The notes beneath the pieces are model-generated. The model was not told the origin of the DNA. It worked only from the letters and a program-made list of their open reading frames with translations, and searched no databases. A stretch of DNA of 64,000 bases, from positions 20,168,356 through 20,232,355 of the forward strand of contig OX463780.1 of assembly GCA_949825025.1 (NCBI GenBank), given 5' to 3'. This document shows positions 14,105-28,174 of this stretch, piece by piece (the first letter of the stretch is position 1; the number at the start of each line of letters is the position of its first letter). The stretch comes from Siphlonurus alternatus. Taxonomy: Eukaryota; Arthropoda; Insecta; Ephemeroptera; Siphlonuridae. The position numbers and the translations under genes are program-made.

Positions 14105-14275
14105 AGGCGCGGATCCAGATACAAAAATCGGGGGGGGGGGGGGGGGAGACTGCCTCTATAAGGCCAATGTTTACAACAAAAATTGGAATGGGAGAAATGC
14201 CTTTATTGCCCATGTTAATCCAACATTTGGGGGGGGGGGCGCCCCCCCCCTTGACTGTGTAGATCCTTAATGATA
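14105..14275 (+). repeat. G-run repeat, copy A
   Basis: CAGGCGCGGATCCAGA, a G18 run, AGGCCAATGTTTACAACAAA, ATTGGAATGGGAGAAATGCC, CATGTTAATCCAACATTTG, then G- and C-runs. The CAGGCGCGGATCCAG end resembles termini of hAT-type MITEs (inference). Confidence 0.65.
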
Positions 14276-14416
14276 TATTAACATCACACCCACAATTATT
14301 ATAATATAAAGCAGTTAAAGCACGATACATGCAGCATTGAGTGTTTGTACCAAGGTGGGCGTGGGTGTACAGAGTTTCACTGTTTCACATTTCAGTCGTA
14401 TGTACTATATATTATA

Positions 14417-14417
14417 T

Positions 14418-14463
<46 letters not shown>
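14417..14463. repeat. (AT)n microsatellite
   Basis: TATA dinucleotides after two TATTA units. Other short (AT)n runs lie at 1816-1838, 4529-4577, 5959-5982, 16193-16214 and 59205-59240. Confidence 0.95.
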
Positions 14464-14468
<5 letters not shown>

Positions 14469-15636
14469 TTAAATAATATAAGGTGTATGATTCAGTGTTT
14501 AATTACGATTGCAAAACTATACGAAATGTTAAGAGTGTGTGCGATTCTTTATTATATGGTGTGGGTATCAACTATCAACATTGATAATTAAATTTCGTAG
14601 AGATGGTGTGACGACAGCATATATACAGATAATGATATACGAATTATGTTATGTCAAGCGCGCGGGTAAATGTAGATAAAATTATGATAAGAATATAATA
14701 TTATAAGAATATCTAGGGAAGTTGACACATACAGATATCCCAAGTATAAATGTGATTTCATCACATTGGAACTAAAAGAGAACATGTTATTAAGAAGAAA
14801 ATTTAATGAAATATAATGCCCCATTAATATTTTTTCTATGTAAGCTAGGTTTTAAGTTTATATTTAAAAAGAAAATAAAAAATCCCTATACATACGTCCT
14901 GTTTAAATAATTATAGTGTAATTAAGTTAATTAGCAGTAGAGCAGTACAATTATATAATGAGTAATCAAGTGACGCTTTTGCAACTGCGTTCATTGAAAA
15001 GAAATTTTGTAAACTAAAAACTTAAATTAGGAACAAAATCCTTTAATCCAATTATTTATAATATACGAAACTTGAGAATATAATGTCCTAATCGATTTCT
15101 AATTTTAGATCTTAAAAATATAATTAGGATAATTAATTTTCATTTTTTACACGTCATAAAAATATAAAAATGAATAATTCTCAATTATCGTCTTGCGTCT
15201 CCATCAAATCTGAAGACGTTGCCAGATAGGTCATTTTTTTTTTTTTACTTTATACAGTATTATACCATATAATAAAGAATACTATATGTATATACTATAT
15301 ACTACATATATACTATATTATAATTATATTACTGAAATAAACAATAAACAGTACAAATACATAGTATTAAAGTGACGAGTTCGCTCGTTGGTAATGTCTG
15401 CCCGGTGAAGGGAATAGCACGAGACATTCAGTTGTTGATTTAAATGTCAACTTTATGGAAAATTAGCATTTATATGAAAGTGGAACGGGTAACGAGCTGC
15501 AACAATTAATGTAAATACATTCTGGTGCCTGCATGGTGAGTGAAATTAGGACTCCACGGTTAATAATGAAAAGGCGTAATGGGAAAGACACTATTAACTA
15601 TATTTATAAACAATTAATGTTTTCATGTTTTGTTAC

Positions 15637-15947
15637 AATGAGATATTGGAATGTGAAAATTTTAGTGGCGTAATCGAAAGAAGGCATAAAAATATGAAAC
15701 TGAATTTTTTCAGATTTTTCTGAGACCGCGCGGGAACTATTTTTAAAAAATTATTGAAAGTCTATTTTTATGATGTCACCGGCAAAAGAATAGGGCAGTG
15801 TCGCCCGTGACGTCATCAAAATAGACTTTCAATAATTTTTTAAAAATAGTTCCCGGTCTCAGAAAAATCTGAAAAAATTCACACTACCATATTTTTACCC
15901 CTTCTTTCGATTAAGCCACTAAAATTTTCACATTCTAATATCTCATT
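15637..15947. mobile_element. Foldback MITE with the same central motif, different ends
   Basis: Inverted ends AATGAGATATTGGAATGTG pair at 15637 and 15947. The inner arms GAACTATTTTTAAAAAATTA and TTGAAAGTCTATTTT plus a TGACGTCA centre match the 17.0 and 39.4 kb copies, but the outer arms (CGAAAGAAGGCATAAAAATA) are distinct. Confidence 0.85.
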
Positions 15948-16922
15948 TAGGAATAGTACGACGAAACCCATGGCACCCATTATACAGGTGACCGGTATGT
16001 ATAGGGTATAATATAATATAGAGAGGTTTGAGAACACCATTGGGGGTATTTATTCACAATTAAGATGACCATTTCCATTTGGGGCTAAATTTTTAAGGTT
16101 TGATTTTGGGCTTCATTTTTTTTTTTACCTGCATATAGCGTGACGGGTCATAGTATTATTTATAAATAGGAATAATTGATTAAAAATTTATAATATATAT
16201 ATATATATATATATGCATATATATTCATATATATAGGAATACCATATGTATATATTTAATTTTTTTAGATTTCATACATTTTATTGTTGTAAAGTTTAAT
16301 TAACTGACAAGTGAGTTACTTGCAGGATTTTGTGCAAGCATCAAAATCACAAATGATTACCAAATTCTTATCAGCAAGTTGTTATCATTATCACTCAATT
16401 AGTAGAGCTTTGGTCATCAATGAGAAAATTGATAAAGCGTCTATTATAAATTTTATTATACTTTTTTTCTTGTTTCAGCAGTGACATGCTGATGCACGAT
16501 ATTCTTAAACAATTTACAGTTTTTGTTTTAAAAAAATGCAGCATTTATGCTTAAATTTTTAATAGTTATTACTATTTAATACAACCCTTAATTGAACCCT
16601 TAATTTCATTTGGACAAATGACTGCATGTATATAATAAATATGCAACGATTATGCAGCTTATAATAGTTTTAATTAGTAAATAAATCATTTCATTCAGAT
16701 TTAAAGCAAAAAGGACAAGACTTGAAAGGAGCGTGGTTTCAAATCCGCGCGAACTTTGAGTAACCTTTTTAGCTATCTGCAAAAATTGAGCATAACAAAT
16801 TTGATACCCTCTGTTCATTCCTGCAATAAAAAAATCTCTAAAGGTCATGCATTATATTAAGCATTTTATATTAAAAAAATTAAAAATATATTATCATTTT
16901 GCATGTGAATGTACTTTTAATT

Positions 16923-17242
16923 AATGGAGTATTGACCTCATTTTTTTATTGCAGAAATGGATAGAGGGTGCAAAGTTATGCTACCCTGATTTTTTTTCAG
17001 ATTTTTTTGAGACCGAGAACTATTTTTAAAAAATTATTGAATGTTCTTTTTGTGACGTCACGAGGCGGCAATTCCTATATTTTTCTTAATGAGCGGCGTC
17101 TCGTGACGTCACGAAAAGGACTTTCAATAATTTTTTAAAAATAGTTCTTGGTCTCAAAAAAATCTGTAAAAAATCAGGGTAGCATAACTTTGCACCCTCT
17201 ATCCATTTCTGCAATAAAAAAAATTGAGGTCGATACTCCATT
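16923..17242. mobile_element. Foldback MITE of the TTTATTGCAG family
   Basis: Inverted ends AATGGAGTATTGACCTCA, paired TTTATTGCAGAAATGGATAG and TGCTACCCTGATTTTTT, and a TGACGTCACGAGGCG centre. Close relative of 39213-39560. Confidence 0.88.
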
Positions 17243-17749
17243 GCATATATAATACGGATAAAACATAAAATTTATTTGGGTAATACAGTCACAAATTTTG
17301 GCTGTCGGATTATATTTCAGTTTTTAGTGTTTTTACGTTTTTACACGTATGTATGGCTAAATTTCACAATTAAATCTAGTTCTGAAGGCTTTAGTTTGTT
17401 ATCAATGCACCTTTTATCAATCCTCACTTATATGTACAACGTTAGAATTTAATTAAATTTATTAATGTCGGGTCTGTGGACCAAGCATGCAGTCATTTCC
17501 CGTAGATACATTTTTGGAAAACTATATAATATAACCTCTGCATGCATGCGTGATTTGCCTCACCTGAAGCTCTATTAATTAAGAGTCAAAGCTAGAGATG
17601 AAGTTTTGCGAGAAAATGTAAGAGCACCTCAATAAGTTTCAGTTTATCACTCCTCCATGGCATATATAGAGACTGCATGATATTACCCACAAGCAGAACA
17701 GGAGGACGTTAATGTTGTCTCGAGGTATAAGTATGTAAGTAATTTGGCC

Positions 17750-17751
<2 letters not shown>

Positions 17752-17825
<74 letters not shown>
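17752..17825. repeat. (AT)n microsatellite, ~74 bp
   Basis: Uninterrupted TA dinucleotides; nearby inverted GCCGGTATAT and TTCCGGTATAT. Poly-(I/Y) frames here are artefacts. Confidence 0.97.
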
Positions 17826-17827
<2 letters not shown>

Positions 17828-18015
17828 CCGGTATATATAGATATAGCAGTGCACATTAATAAAACAGCTGGTAATAATAAAGAACAGAAAAACACCAAGA
17901 AGCAAATTCAATTAATAAACATTTTCTCACATCAGATAATGGTGGAAATGCGGTATATAATAATTTATATTAATTAGTTATAGGATATTGTCAAAAATTA
18001 ATTAGTCTTCTTTAA

Positions 18016-18400
18016 GGTAGAGATAATGTCGCTCAGCTGTTTTTTTAGCCCCATTCGATTAACATGCATGTAAACCTTAGCAGATTCACAAAAATTCTGA
18101 CATTTTTTTTGAGAGGCAGATATTGGTGCCTAAAAGCCATAGAAAAAATTTCAAAACAATTTAACTAGCAGATTTTTTTAAATTAATTTATTTAATTTGA
18201 AGTATAGGGTTTTCCCATGGAGAGACAAACTAAAAACTTAATTAAAAAAAAAAATCGACTCGTTAACTTGTTTTGAAACTTTTTCTATGGCTTTTAGGCA
18301 CTAATATCTGCCTCTAAAAAAAAAATTCAGAATTTTTGTGAATTTGCTAAGGTTTGCATGTTAATCAAATGGAGCTAAAAAAACAGGTGATCAACATAAA
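18016..18400. mobile_element. TTAA-flanked foldback MITE
   Basis: Starts TTAAGGTAGAGATAATGTCG at 18012; arms such as CTATGGCTTTTAGGCAC and CACAAAAATTCTGA recur inverted near 18.3 kb. TTAA lies at 18012-18015 and 18401-18404. The right terminus is diverged. Interior matches the element at 24766-25517. Confidence 0.7.
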
Positions 18401-18404
18401 TTAA

Positions 18405-18855
18405 GGCTTAACCTGAGAAATTTGGACGAAAAATTCGCTACAACAGATTTTCTTCAAATTAATTTGGTGGACTTACAACAATCGTCAAATTAGCTCGGAA
18501 TTTTTTCGGAATTTTTTAACCGTTGGTTTAATTATAATTAATTTATTTAAATGAGAATTTTGTATCCTTCCAATGTTAAATTTGTTAATTAGCATTGCAA
18601 AAAAACTATACAACAGATTCCTTTACTTTTTTTTTTTTAATAAAACCTAATTTTTTAGACTATTTTTCTGAATTGTTTTCATATATTTTGAACCGTGGCG
18701 ATGATCGTTTCCTATATGTTATGAGAAATGTGGCAACGTTCTCAAGGACTGTTGTCACCACCCTCTCCTAAAAATTTATGCGCATTCCAATGCAAACAGT
18801 GTTGCCACTATAGCCACGCCTCTTGACCTTGACAGACAAATTCTCAGGTTATACC
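18405..18855. mobile_element. TTAA-flanked element abutting the previous one
   Basis: Inverted ends GGCTTAACCTGAGAAATTTG (left) and CAAATTCTCAGGTTATACC (right) are flanked by TTAA at 18401-18404 and 18856-18859. The left TTAA is shared with the element at 18016-18400. The interior is not palindromic and encodes nothing. Confidence 0.75.
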
Positions 18856-19847
18856 TTAAGAGACTAAATGTGTAACCATGTATAGGTGTGTATAACTGTT
18901 TAGTGAGCTAATTATAGTATACGGTAACCACGTACACAGGTCGTTACATAAACACTATATATACTTATATATAGTAAAGCAAATAACATAATATGCCACG
19001 TGGAATGAAGGAGGAAATCTATGCTCGAATTACGTCATCAAGTGTTGTTGATTCCGACTTGGCACTTAACGAGAAGCACTAAACCTTCTGCTGATATCAT
19101 TTTGCTGTTATCTAACTTCAGTGGTGTCTTCATTCATGCATTGTTTACGTTCTTACGAGAATCATCGTGACGAATTTTAGCAATCAGATTGCAACTTCGT
19201 CTTATGTCGGATCAAAGTCCAGCAAATAGCAGCATCATGTCATGTTAAAAATGATCTGAAATGACGTATGAATGTGTATAGGATTAAATTTATCATGAAA
19301 TGATTCATAGTTATTATTATATAATATAGGAATTAAAAAAATATATATTACCATGATGAAGATATACTGATATACAACAGGATTACAAGGTATATTGTAG
19401 GATTTTTTTAATCAAATCCCAATTGAATTATATAAATATAAAAAGCATGCATGCAGCAGGCATATTATACGTACAGTATTATATACTTAATACTAGTATA
19501 TAAGAAGTAGCCTGCGTTTTGAATGTTTTGATATTCCCTTTGAGTGTAGCCGGAAGGAAGGCAGTAGGAGACTGCCTTGCCAGTAGTGATAGATTTCTTT
19601 TGTTTTTTGTTCGCAATTGAATTTCCAATTATTGCAGAGATTTGCAATGTGCTTGCTTTTTGTAAAATTTTCCACCTCAAATATCTCAAATATGAACAGA
19701 AAGGTCAGAAGCCTCTAATTTTCAGCTATATAATATATATAACATCCGGTGAAAATGCAAAATAAATTTAATCCTGCAGCAAAATATCCCAACATTTGCC
19801 TCGAATGGAAGTTCTTTTGAAAATATAACCATTAATTGAATGAAATC

Positions 19848-20262
19848 CAGCAGTGCCTATTGGGTAGCGTCACGAGCTTGTTGGGTTGCCTGCTTACAGG
19901 ATAACGTCGTGATGTTTACCTCCCCTCCTGAAGAGCAACCGTACGCTCTAAAGCATTGAAAAAATATCAAATTTGACTTATTTGGACAGTTACAATTATC
20001 AAAGGACACAGAAATGTAAATGGTTTATTCTTTATAAATTAACAGATGATATAGAAACGATTTAAATGTAATAAATAATAATTGCCATCTATAATTTATA
20101 ATTAATTTTATCTCTACATTTTCTATTTTATTTCAATGCTTTAGAGCATAATAAGGTTGCTCTTCAGGAGGGAAAAGGATGGGAGGTACACATCAAAACA
20201 TTTTCCTGTAAGCAGGCAACCCAACAATCTCGTGGCACTATCCAGTATGGGATCGATGTCAC
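19848..20262. mobile_element. Foldback element with ~115-bp arms
   Basis: The left arm (19848-19965: GGTTGCCTGCTTACAGGATAA, CCTCCTGAAGAGCAACC, GCTCTAAAGCATTGAA) pairs with the right arm (20133-20262) at ~88%. The centre is ~170 bp of AT-rich DNA. Confidence 0.8.
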
Positions 20263-23015
20263 GACCCTCCATTATGATGTGGAAACGCTATGGCGGCTAA
20301 CCAGTGCGTTAAGTATCCGGTGAATATACCATGTATATACACATGACATTCCTTAACAAAAAGTTAACCATAGCCTTTGTGTAAACTATCGACGTTAAAT
20401 TTTTTGTAAAGCAAAGTGTACAGTTGTACTTAGGAGACTCGAAACCAATCTGAATGCCAAGCAGCATATTAAATTTTATTTGTTGCAAAACGAGCGTCTT
20501 TAGTGATTTAAAATGAAATTGTTTGCCTTGATAAGATACATTAAATTTGTAACATTTTACTCCCTTATTTCTAAGTAAAATAAAATATTATAAAAAAATT
20601 CTTGAATCGTAAATATATTTTAAACAAACATACTAAACGTGCGTGTTTAATAAGTTTCCACAGTACTTTTTCATATTTATGGACCTTTTGATTCAAATGC
20701 AAACATTATAGCAATAAAAGCTATACGATTCTACTATTAAGTATTCGAATTTTATATACTGTATATCCTCCATGCAATTATACAATAGGAACCCTTGAAG
20801 AGAAAGGAGGGGAGGGGGGGGGGGGGGTACGAAGAAGAAAAAATCGATTTTTTTTTTATAAAATACAACTCTAAGTTATTCTAACAATAAACACATTAGT
20901 CACATCATACATATAAAAGAAATCACTTCAATTTTACATAACAATTTTAAATAATTGGTAAATACGAATATTTTAATGAGGTTTACAATTTAATGACACG
21001 AAACGTGTTAGAAAAAAAAATCTTGCATTATTCATTTCCTTGAATTAAAAAAAGTTTAAATTCTAGCATAGAGTTATCTACAATGAATAAACGAAAAACT
21101 AAATTCCAGTTACTGTAGCTACAAAAAAACAAAAAACAAAAAAAAAAACAATATAAAAACACTACAAGCTACAAGGTACTTTTATCTTTGTACTATCTCT
21201 TCATATAAATATTACAAATAAAAATAATTAATTAACAGATTTTTTTTTAATTTTATTTCTGTTTAAAATCTTTTTGTTATACCTATATAGGATTATTTCC
21301 ATGAAATAACATGCCTTGAAGCTTAAACATAGCAACACCATCATCATAATAATATGCATTAGCGTATTCTCTTTTACATAGAATTATTATTGGTAAAGGT
21401 ATGGCTATATATCTATTTCAATAGGCCTACCAGGAATCGTAAACTTTTATCTTGTATACAAGACTGACTGGTGAGTGGCATTCAGGCAGGTGTAGGCTTG
21501 AGGCATCCAAAAAGCTTATTCTTACTTGGAAATATAATTCAACAGCATGAGGTGATGGGTGTCGCATCATCACAGCTCTATTCCAGCCAACAAAAAATAA
21601 CTAATACAATGCGATTCATAAGGTCCATTTTAGGACAGTTACTATAAGAAATGAATATCATATGAAATGCATACATATTATAGCAGCAGCAGTTCTCCAC
21701 AATTTCTACTTGTGACAGTTAATTAATGTTACTATATCTTGTCTGACATTGATTGAGTGTGTGTCATGTAACCTTAGTCACACAGTTACGATTAATAATT
21801 CACCCATGGATATGATTCTTAGAACTTGGGTGTATATTATTATAAAAATATACATATTATATATTTATGAATATAATCATTTGTTTAAATCTGTCAAAGT
21901 TTAATTTAATCTTATATGTATTATTATCCATCAAGGATGATCAAGGTCAAGTAAATAAGTTTAGTATAAGTAATATAAAATTCAATTTTTACATGTTCAA
22001 TTTAAAATTTTAAATTAGATACAAGTCATTTAATTAAATAGTGTTTCATTTTTAATACATTTAACATTTTTAAGTAACACTTTGTTTATAATAGTACTTA
22101 ATAATATACAGAAAATAGCTGGTAAAACGTAAAAACATTGTCCAATTTTATTTTATCGTGAACCTTATAGTTAAAATTATTATTAAAATTGTGTCTGTTG
22201 AAATCAAAAAGTCAAGTTCTATTATATACGCATGACATTTTCAGCATTTTCTGAATTAAAGAGAATGCGTATTTTTGTATTTTAAGCAACACTTCAGTAT
22301 TATAAATCTGCTTAAAATATAACAATTAATAAACTGCAATAAATTTTGTCCCTTATTGCAGCACTAACTTTTTAGATCAGAGTGTGACATTGGCTGACAC
22401 GAAAGCATGTATCTTGCATGAAAACGAGGTTACTAAAATATATGATCAGCTAGTGTTATATTCTAAAAAGTACGTTTATTATAAATCCATAGCTTAACTT
22501 TGTGTTGAGGTGTTCGTAGAACTCTGCAAATTATAACGCATACGCCTCGACAAGTCGTTAACTTTTGTCATTAATCTGAAAGTATAGCGTATATTTCTCG
22601 TTCCCATGTAAACCTGTGATGATGAGGTCGAGGGTGCGTGAGCGTGAATGTTGATATTCTAATTGGGACTTCGTGGAAAACAAGACACTTTGAATTGAAA
22701 AACGTTGTGACAATACAGTCCAGCCGGTTGTGCAAACTCGCCCACTTTTCAATACTTACAAGCACATTGGATTAACATAACGCTGTCTCTTGATACACGG
22801 GGATAGATCCCACCGCCTGTTGTGTGAACAACAATTTTTCATGAAGCAGTAGTACTTTATGTAAATAAAAACTCCTTTTTTTTTTTTTTACTTTCCAGAA
22901 TTTTTACACAGCGAAAAAGTTAATTTAACTGCAATGCTCAAAAATTTGTGGGTGTTGAGGTGAGATACAACACTTAAATTAAACTTGTTACTGTACTTCT
23001 TTTTCTTCCAATCGC

Positions 23016-23090
<75 letters not shown>

Positions 23091-24260
23091 ATTTGACTGT
23101 CGCCAAAATAACTGGAATAAATGGTGTAATGTTCATGATGTCCTAAAAGTTATAATATATTATACATTATAAAATACTTAATAGATGCAATAAAATATGA
23201 AATTTATGCTTTCGTTAGTATGAGAACTTTCTGACAATAGTATTTTTTTTATTATATATTTTAAGTCTGAATATGACATGTATTTAATAAATACTATATT
23301 CAGAATTTCAGAGCGATTTTTGAGTTAAAATATTTATAACCAGAACACTTTTCCAGGATAAATCTTAAATTTTTCGAACTGTATACACTATAAATTGTAT
23401 TCTATTATATATAGCTGTGTATGTATTGTATTTATATGTAAAGAGAGATAGCAATAATCTGAAATATGGGCAATAGAATTAAGTTTATTGTGGGATGGGA
23501 CGAAGGAAAAAAGTAAGTAGTACATGATGCAAAATAAAAACCATGCTAAAAAACGTAATGTAATGAAATTGGGCATTTGAAATAAATTGAAATTATCTTT
23601 ATTTTTTATCTTCTTTGTTTTGCTTATTTATTATACTTTTATTTAATTTTTGTTTTACATTATGTTTTTCTTTTATTAATAAAACCTATACTTTATTGCA
23701 TCTTATATACCTTCGAGTGTTTTTTTTTTTTGTCCTACAATTTGTAAGTGTAAGAAAATAATTCTGACCTTTTGTGAGACAAGTAATCAAATGAAATGAA
23801 ACATAAAACTTTTTAAATGTCATTCTCGGAAATCACTGGAGACTTTTTATATTTTAACTTTTCATTGCGCGCCTCTGCTGCCACGGTAGGGGTTTTTCTG
23901 TGTATCCATGTCGATATTTTATCACACAACATAATCTACATACCACCGTACTTTGTATCTGTCAACTTATTGTCAGGTATTCTTTACATACTTGATCTTG
24001 GACCTGGATATCATTAATTTTACCTTACCCCTTTTTTACAATATTGGTGTATTATATATAAATGTTATTCAGAATTAGTTTGTTTTTTTGAGAATTCTTC
24101 TTCTGCATTAAAATGAGCAAGTATCAAGTTTTAAAAACTTTTCTAGGAATTGAAATGTAAAAAAAAAAAAAATAATAATAATATATAAATGAACGAACAC
24201 TTCGAGCGATCACTACTAAATTTACCCCTGCTCTGAATGTAGGCGTTGTTACGTCGTATA
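20263..24260. other. AT-rich stretch without a recognised gene
   Basis: Contains a G14 run at 20811-20827 and the (AT)n at 23.0 kb. The minus frame 22558-22752 contains SRTLDLIITGL, reminiscent of the LDLIITN motif of LINE endonucleases, but too little else fits. Confidence 0.5.
23019..23089. repeat. (AT)n microsatellite, ~70 bp
   Basis: Uninterrupted AT dinucleotides. Confidence 0.97.
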
Positions 24261-24264
24261 TTAA

Positions 24265-24618
24265 AGGAGGGGAACTGCTTCAGCTTTTATATTTTTAATG
24301 TTTTATAAATAATGTCAAACTTACTTGTGCACCAAAAAAATAGTCACCACCCTCCTCCTTCCACCATTTCAGCAGTTGATTTTCAAAAAGTGCGCCAAAG
24401 AAAATTGGGGCTTATGACGTAAAGCGCCATGATAGGTCAAGCGCAACCAATTGTTGATCTTGACGTCATATGCCCCAATTTTCTTCGGCGCGCTTTTTAA
24501 ATGTCAACTGCTGTACTGGTAGAAGGAGGAGGGTGGTGACTATTTTTTTGGTGCACAAGTAAGTTTGACATTATTTATAAAACATTAAAAATATAAAAGC
24601 TGAAGCGGTTCCCCTCCT
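24265..24618. mobile_element. TTAA-flanked foldback MITE, 354 bp
   Basis: Inverted ends AGGAGGGGAACTGCTTCAGC are flanked by TTAA (24261-24264, 24619-24622). Arms of ~165 bp are nearly identical and include GTCACCACCCTCCTCC; the centre is a divergent TGACGTCA-containing stretch. Confidence 0.9.
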
Positions 24619-24765
24619 TTAAGAAGTTGCTACCTATTTCACAATTTTATATAATACCTTTTTTCTTTTTCTGCTATATATCCAAAAGACAGATAGCAAA
24701 TTAAGAAGGGGCCATTCCTTCACTACGCTTCGAGCTGTGCCGAGGTGTAACGTAATTAACCTTAA

Positions 24766-25517
24766 GGGTAAGGTAACGTGAATCAGCTGATTTTTTAGTC
24801 CCATTTTATTAACATGTAAATAAAATAGCAAATTCACAAAAATTCTGCAAAAAAATTGAGACAGTTAAATTTTTAGTATAAGGCGGTTGCATGAGCAACG
24901 CAATCAGTCTACTTTACAGGGGCTAAGTGAAAACATGCGCGCGCATTCTGCCATGCCGGTGGAGTGGTAGAGAACTCTGCATGCAGGCAAAAGATTAAAA
25001 AAATACATTGTAAATTATTTAAAATGAAAATAAAAAATGTGAGGTGAACAAAATGTTTAAAATAAAATTTACAAACTTTTGCTCACCTCAGAATTCAGAA
25101 CCTTTTTTTCATATATTTTTAAATAATTTTTTTAACATTTTCTCCTGTATGCTTATACATTGTGGAGTTCCACCAAGCCACCATCGACGACTGGCGGACG
25201 ACTGTTGAAACTCCCGATCCAAGGTCACACTGACGTCACACGCAAGCGCCTATACCTAAAAATTTCAAGACAATTATTCGAGACGATTTTATTTAATTAA
25301 GTTTTTAGTTTGGCTCTCCATGGAAAAGGCCTATGTTAAAAATTTAAAAAAAAAAAAAAAAAATCGGCTCTAATAATTTTATTGCCTTGAAATTTTTTCT
25401 ATGGTTTTTAGGTACTAAAATCTGTCTCAAATGTTTTTCAGAATTTTTGTGAATTTGCTAAGGTTTACATGTTAATCAAATGGGACTAAAAATCAGCTGA
25501 TTGGCATTACATTACCC
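24766..25517. mobile_element. TTAA-flanked foldback MITE interrupted by a TA-flanked MITE
   Basis: Ends GGGTAAGGTAACG and TTACATTACCC lie inside TTAA (24762-24765, 25518-25521). Arms carry ATCAGCTGATTTTTTAGTCCCA and its complement. The left arm is broken by an insertion at 24879-25252. Confidence 0.85.
24879..25252. mobile_element. TA-flanked MITE nested in a TTAA MITE
   Basis: Inverted ends TAAGGCGGTTGC and GCAAGCGCCTA are flanked by TA (24877-24878, 25253-25254). Removing it rejoins TTTTAGTACCTAAAAA, exactly the complement of the host's other arm. A TA duplication fits the Tc1/mariner group. A second copy lies at 30835-31209. Confidence 0.88.
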
Positions 25518-25524
25518 TTAATGT

Positions 25525-28170
25525 GCTTGTTTACTTTACCATGGCATCAAGTGAATAATAATAATAAAAAAAAAAATCTGATGAGACGAGTAACAACGCA
25601 GTTTTTACAACTTTCTTATATTCTTTAAATTTTGTATTCCAAGATTTCCACGAGTTTTGTTGAGTAACTAGAGATTAAATGATTATTATAACTTGTTTGA
25701 ATGTTACTTCTTGTATTTTTAATGACTCAATGCTTTTCATGGACACCCTATTTTGGAAATACAGGCATATTTGAAATAACGTACAATTAGTGAAGAGAAT
25801 ATTAATTTGTATTTATAATATGATCCATTCTTCTATTGTGCCGTTGACAATTAAAGAATATTAAAGTAAGTAAAAGAATATCCCCTAACAAAATTGTATT
25901 AATAATTTCCTTATTATAAACTCTTTATAATAGGATAATGTTTCATGCAAATCAAAGAAACAAACTATTTTTTAAAGAGAAATTTATATAACCTGTGCTG
26001 ATAATGTCTGAGATAGATTTATAATGAAAAGGTAATTCCTTGAACATAACAATGTCATTAAAAAAAAAAAAAGCTTTCTTATACATGTGTTCGACAAAAG
26101 AGAAGGAAAGGCGACTTTATTTTCCCCGTATAATTTTATTATTACAATACCGTGGTGTACTAGTTTATAGACTATTTTTCTCTGATAAGCAATACACGCA
26201 ACACTCTTAAACATTGCACGTTTTGCCAGGCACAATATAACAAAATTAATTTCTCTCATTTCTTTATCTCATAAAAAAGCAATTTAACGGCGTAAATAGT
26301 TAAATCCCACAACTCCTTTCAAAATTCTTGAACTCGTATTATATCATAGGCTTTATAGTTTGGAGAAACGAATCAAAAAGCTATTCAATCCTTTCTATGC
26401 ACTGTAACCCTTAACACCCCATTTTCAAAGTTCCACTATACAATATAATAATGACGATACCGCATGCATGATTTTCAATGCACACTTCCTGCATGCTGAT
26501 AGAAACAACAAAGTTTATATTGTTAAATATAAGCTCCCTCGTAACAATTAACATCGACATACATGCATCACATAATTATATAATACATGCATACAATATT
26601 ATATAATATAAATAATATTTATAAATTATAATATTATGCATATATTTTTATATATTATACAATTTCTTTCTTAAACTTTACAAACTTTACTGTATAAATG
26701 CAGTTATGGACAAAGCTCTATAGACCTAATTTTGAGGAATTTTGATGCATTTTCAACCTTTTATTTTCTCATAGACAGGAAATAGTTGTGAATAAACCGG
26801 AGTAAACATGATTGCGGGTTAATAATGCACTTATATACATTAATTATTTCATATACTTTTTTTAAAGTTTCAAAATTGGAATTAAAAGTATTTCTTTTGC
26901 TTCAATTTAATTATCCTTTTATTTTAAATCCAATCCAAGAATCGAAGCAAAGACCTAATAGTTTCTGGGAAATATGATACTTCAAAGTATCGAGTGATTG
27001 AACAAACGAGTGCCTACTGCATCAGGAGAAGCACTGAGACGCGATAAAAATAAATTAATGGAAGTAGAAGTATAAGGAGAGAGAGAGAGAGAGAGGCGGA
27101 GAAGAATTGATTGGAACATGACGTAAAGACTGTACAGGGAGACGTGGAGGAATAGAGGGGAGAGGGGTAAAATTCTCTGAACAATCTAACAGACCCTTAT
27201 ATATATTTATATAATTATATATACACACACAGTATAAAGTTAATGTAATAAAGTTACAGTTGTTGCCACACCCAACCATTTCAATAAAGTTTGTCTTTTA
27301 TTAGATTTGCAAAACTTGTACTTCGTTTAATTTTCTTAATTCAATATATTGAGGACAGGAGAGCTCGTTGAACTTTTATACAAACTACATTAGCGAGAGA
27401 GAAAGAAGTTCGAGACTATAAACAAAAATGTTTATGTACTTGTTACCAGAATGTTTAAAAAAACGTCACGCCTTAAAAATCATTGTTCATAGAAATAGCA
27501 AATCTTATTAACTTTCTGTAAACCTTTCTCAAATATTATATATAGTTGTATACATAATATAATTTAGTAAAAAGGCTTTACGACGTTAACAAAACTAGGC
27601 ACAAGTTCCATACTGTAATTAATTTTCAGAACATAAAATATATTATATTCCAGCATCACTGCGCTGGAATAATTAACATTAGTTAGCGTTAAGTTTGACG
27701 TAGCATACGAGGTCACTTTGAGTTAATCTGTAAGATAAATATCGTCACAAACTGCATGTTATGTATTCTATAGATATATAAGAGTCCACTATCTACGTCA
27801 TGCCGATGACGACAAAATAACACAAAGCAGAGATAAGATTTAAATAAGCTGGGACATCATTATACTTAATTGGTATTTCATCAATTTTATGTTCTTTTCT
27901 TTACTAAGAAATATAACATGAGATTGCCAGATGCAAAACATTAGCATTTTTACGATTAAGATTAGTTTCAACTACATATAGTTTATATAATTATAGAGCG
28001 TCTCTCTTAATTAATAGAAAGTGCAATTGTGTTTTAGTAAATTAGTTTTTATTCCAATAATACATATAATATGGTACACCCTTCATGGGTAACTGGGCGT
28101 AATATACTCTTACTCTGTTATTTCCTATTGAAAAAAAAAAAAATATAATAATAATAATAATAATAAGACA
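25525..28170. other. AT-rich stretch without a recognised gene
   Basis: A (GA)n run at 27075-27095 and CA repeats near 27,225. No supported exon on either strand. Confidence 0.55.
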
Positions 28171-28174
28171 ATGG

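Noticed and set aside
22558..22752. Possible LINE endonuclease remnant (LDLIIT motif)
   Set aside because: A six-residue resemblance only, with nothing else in frame to support it.
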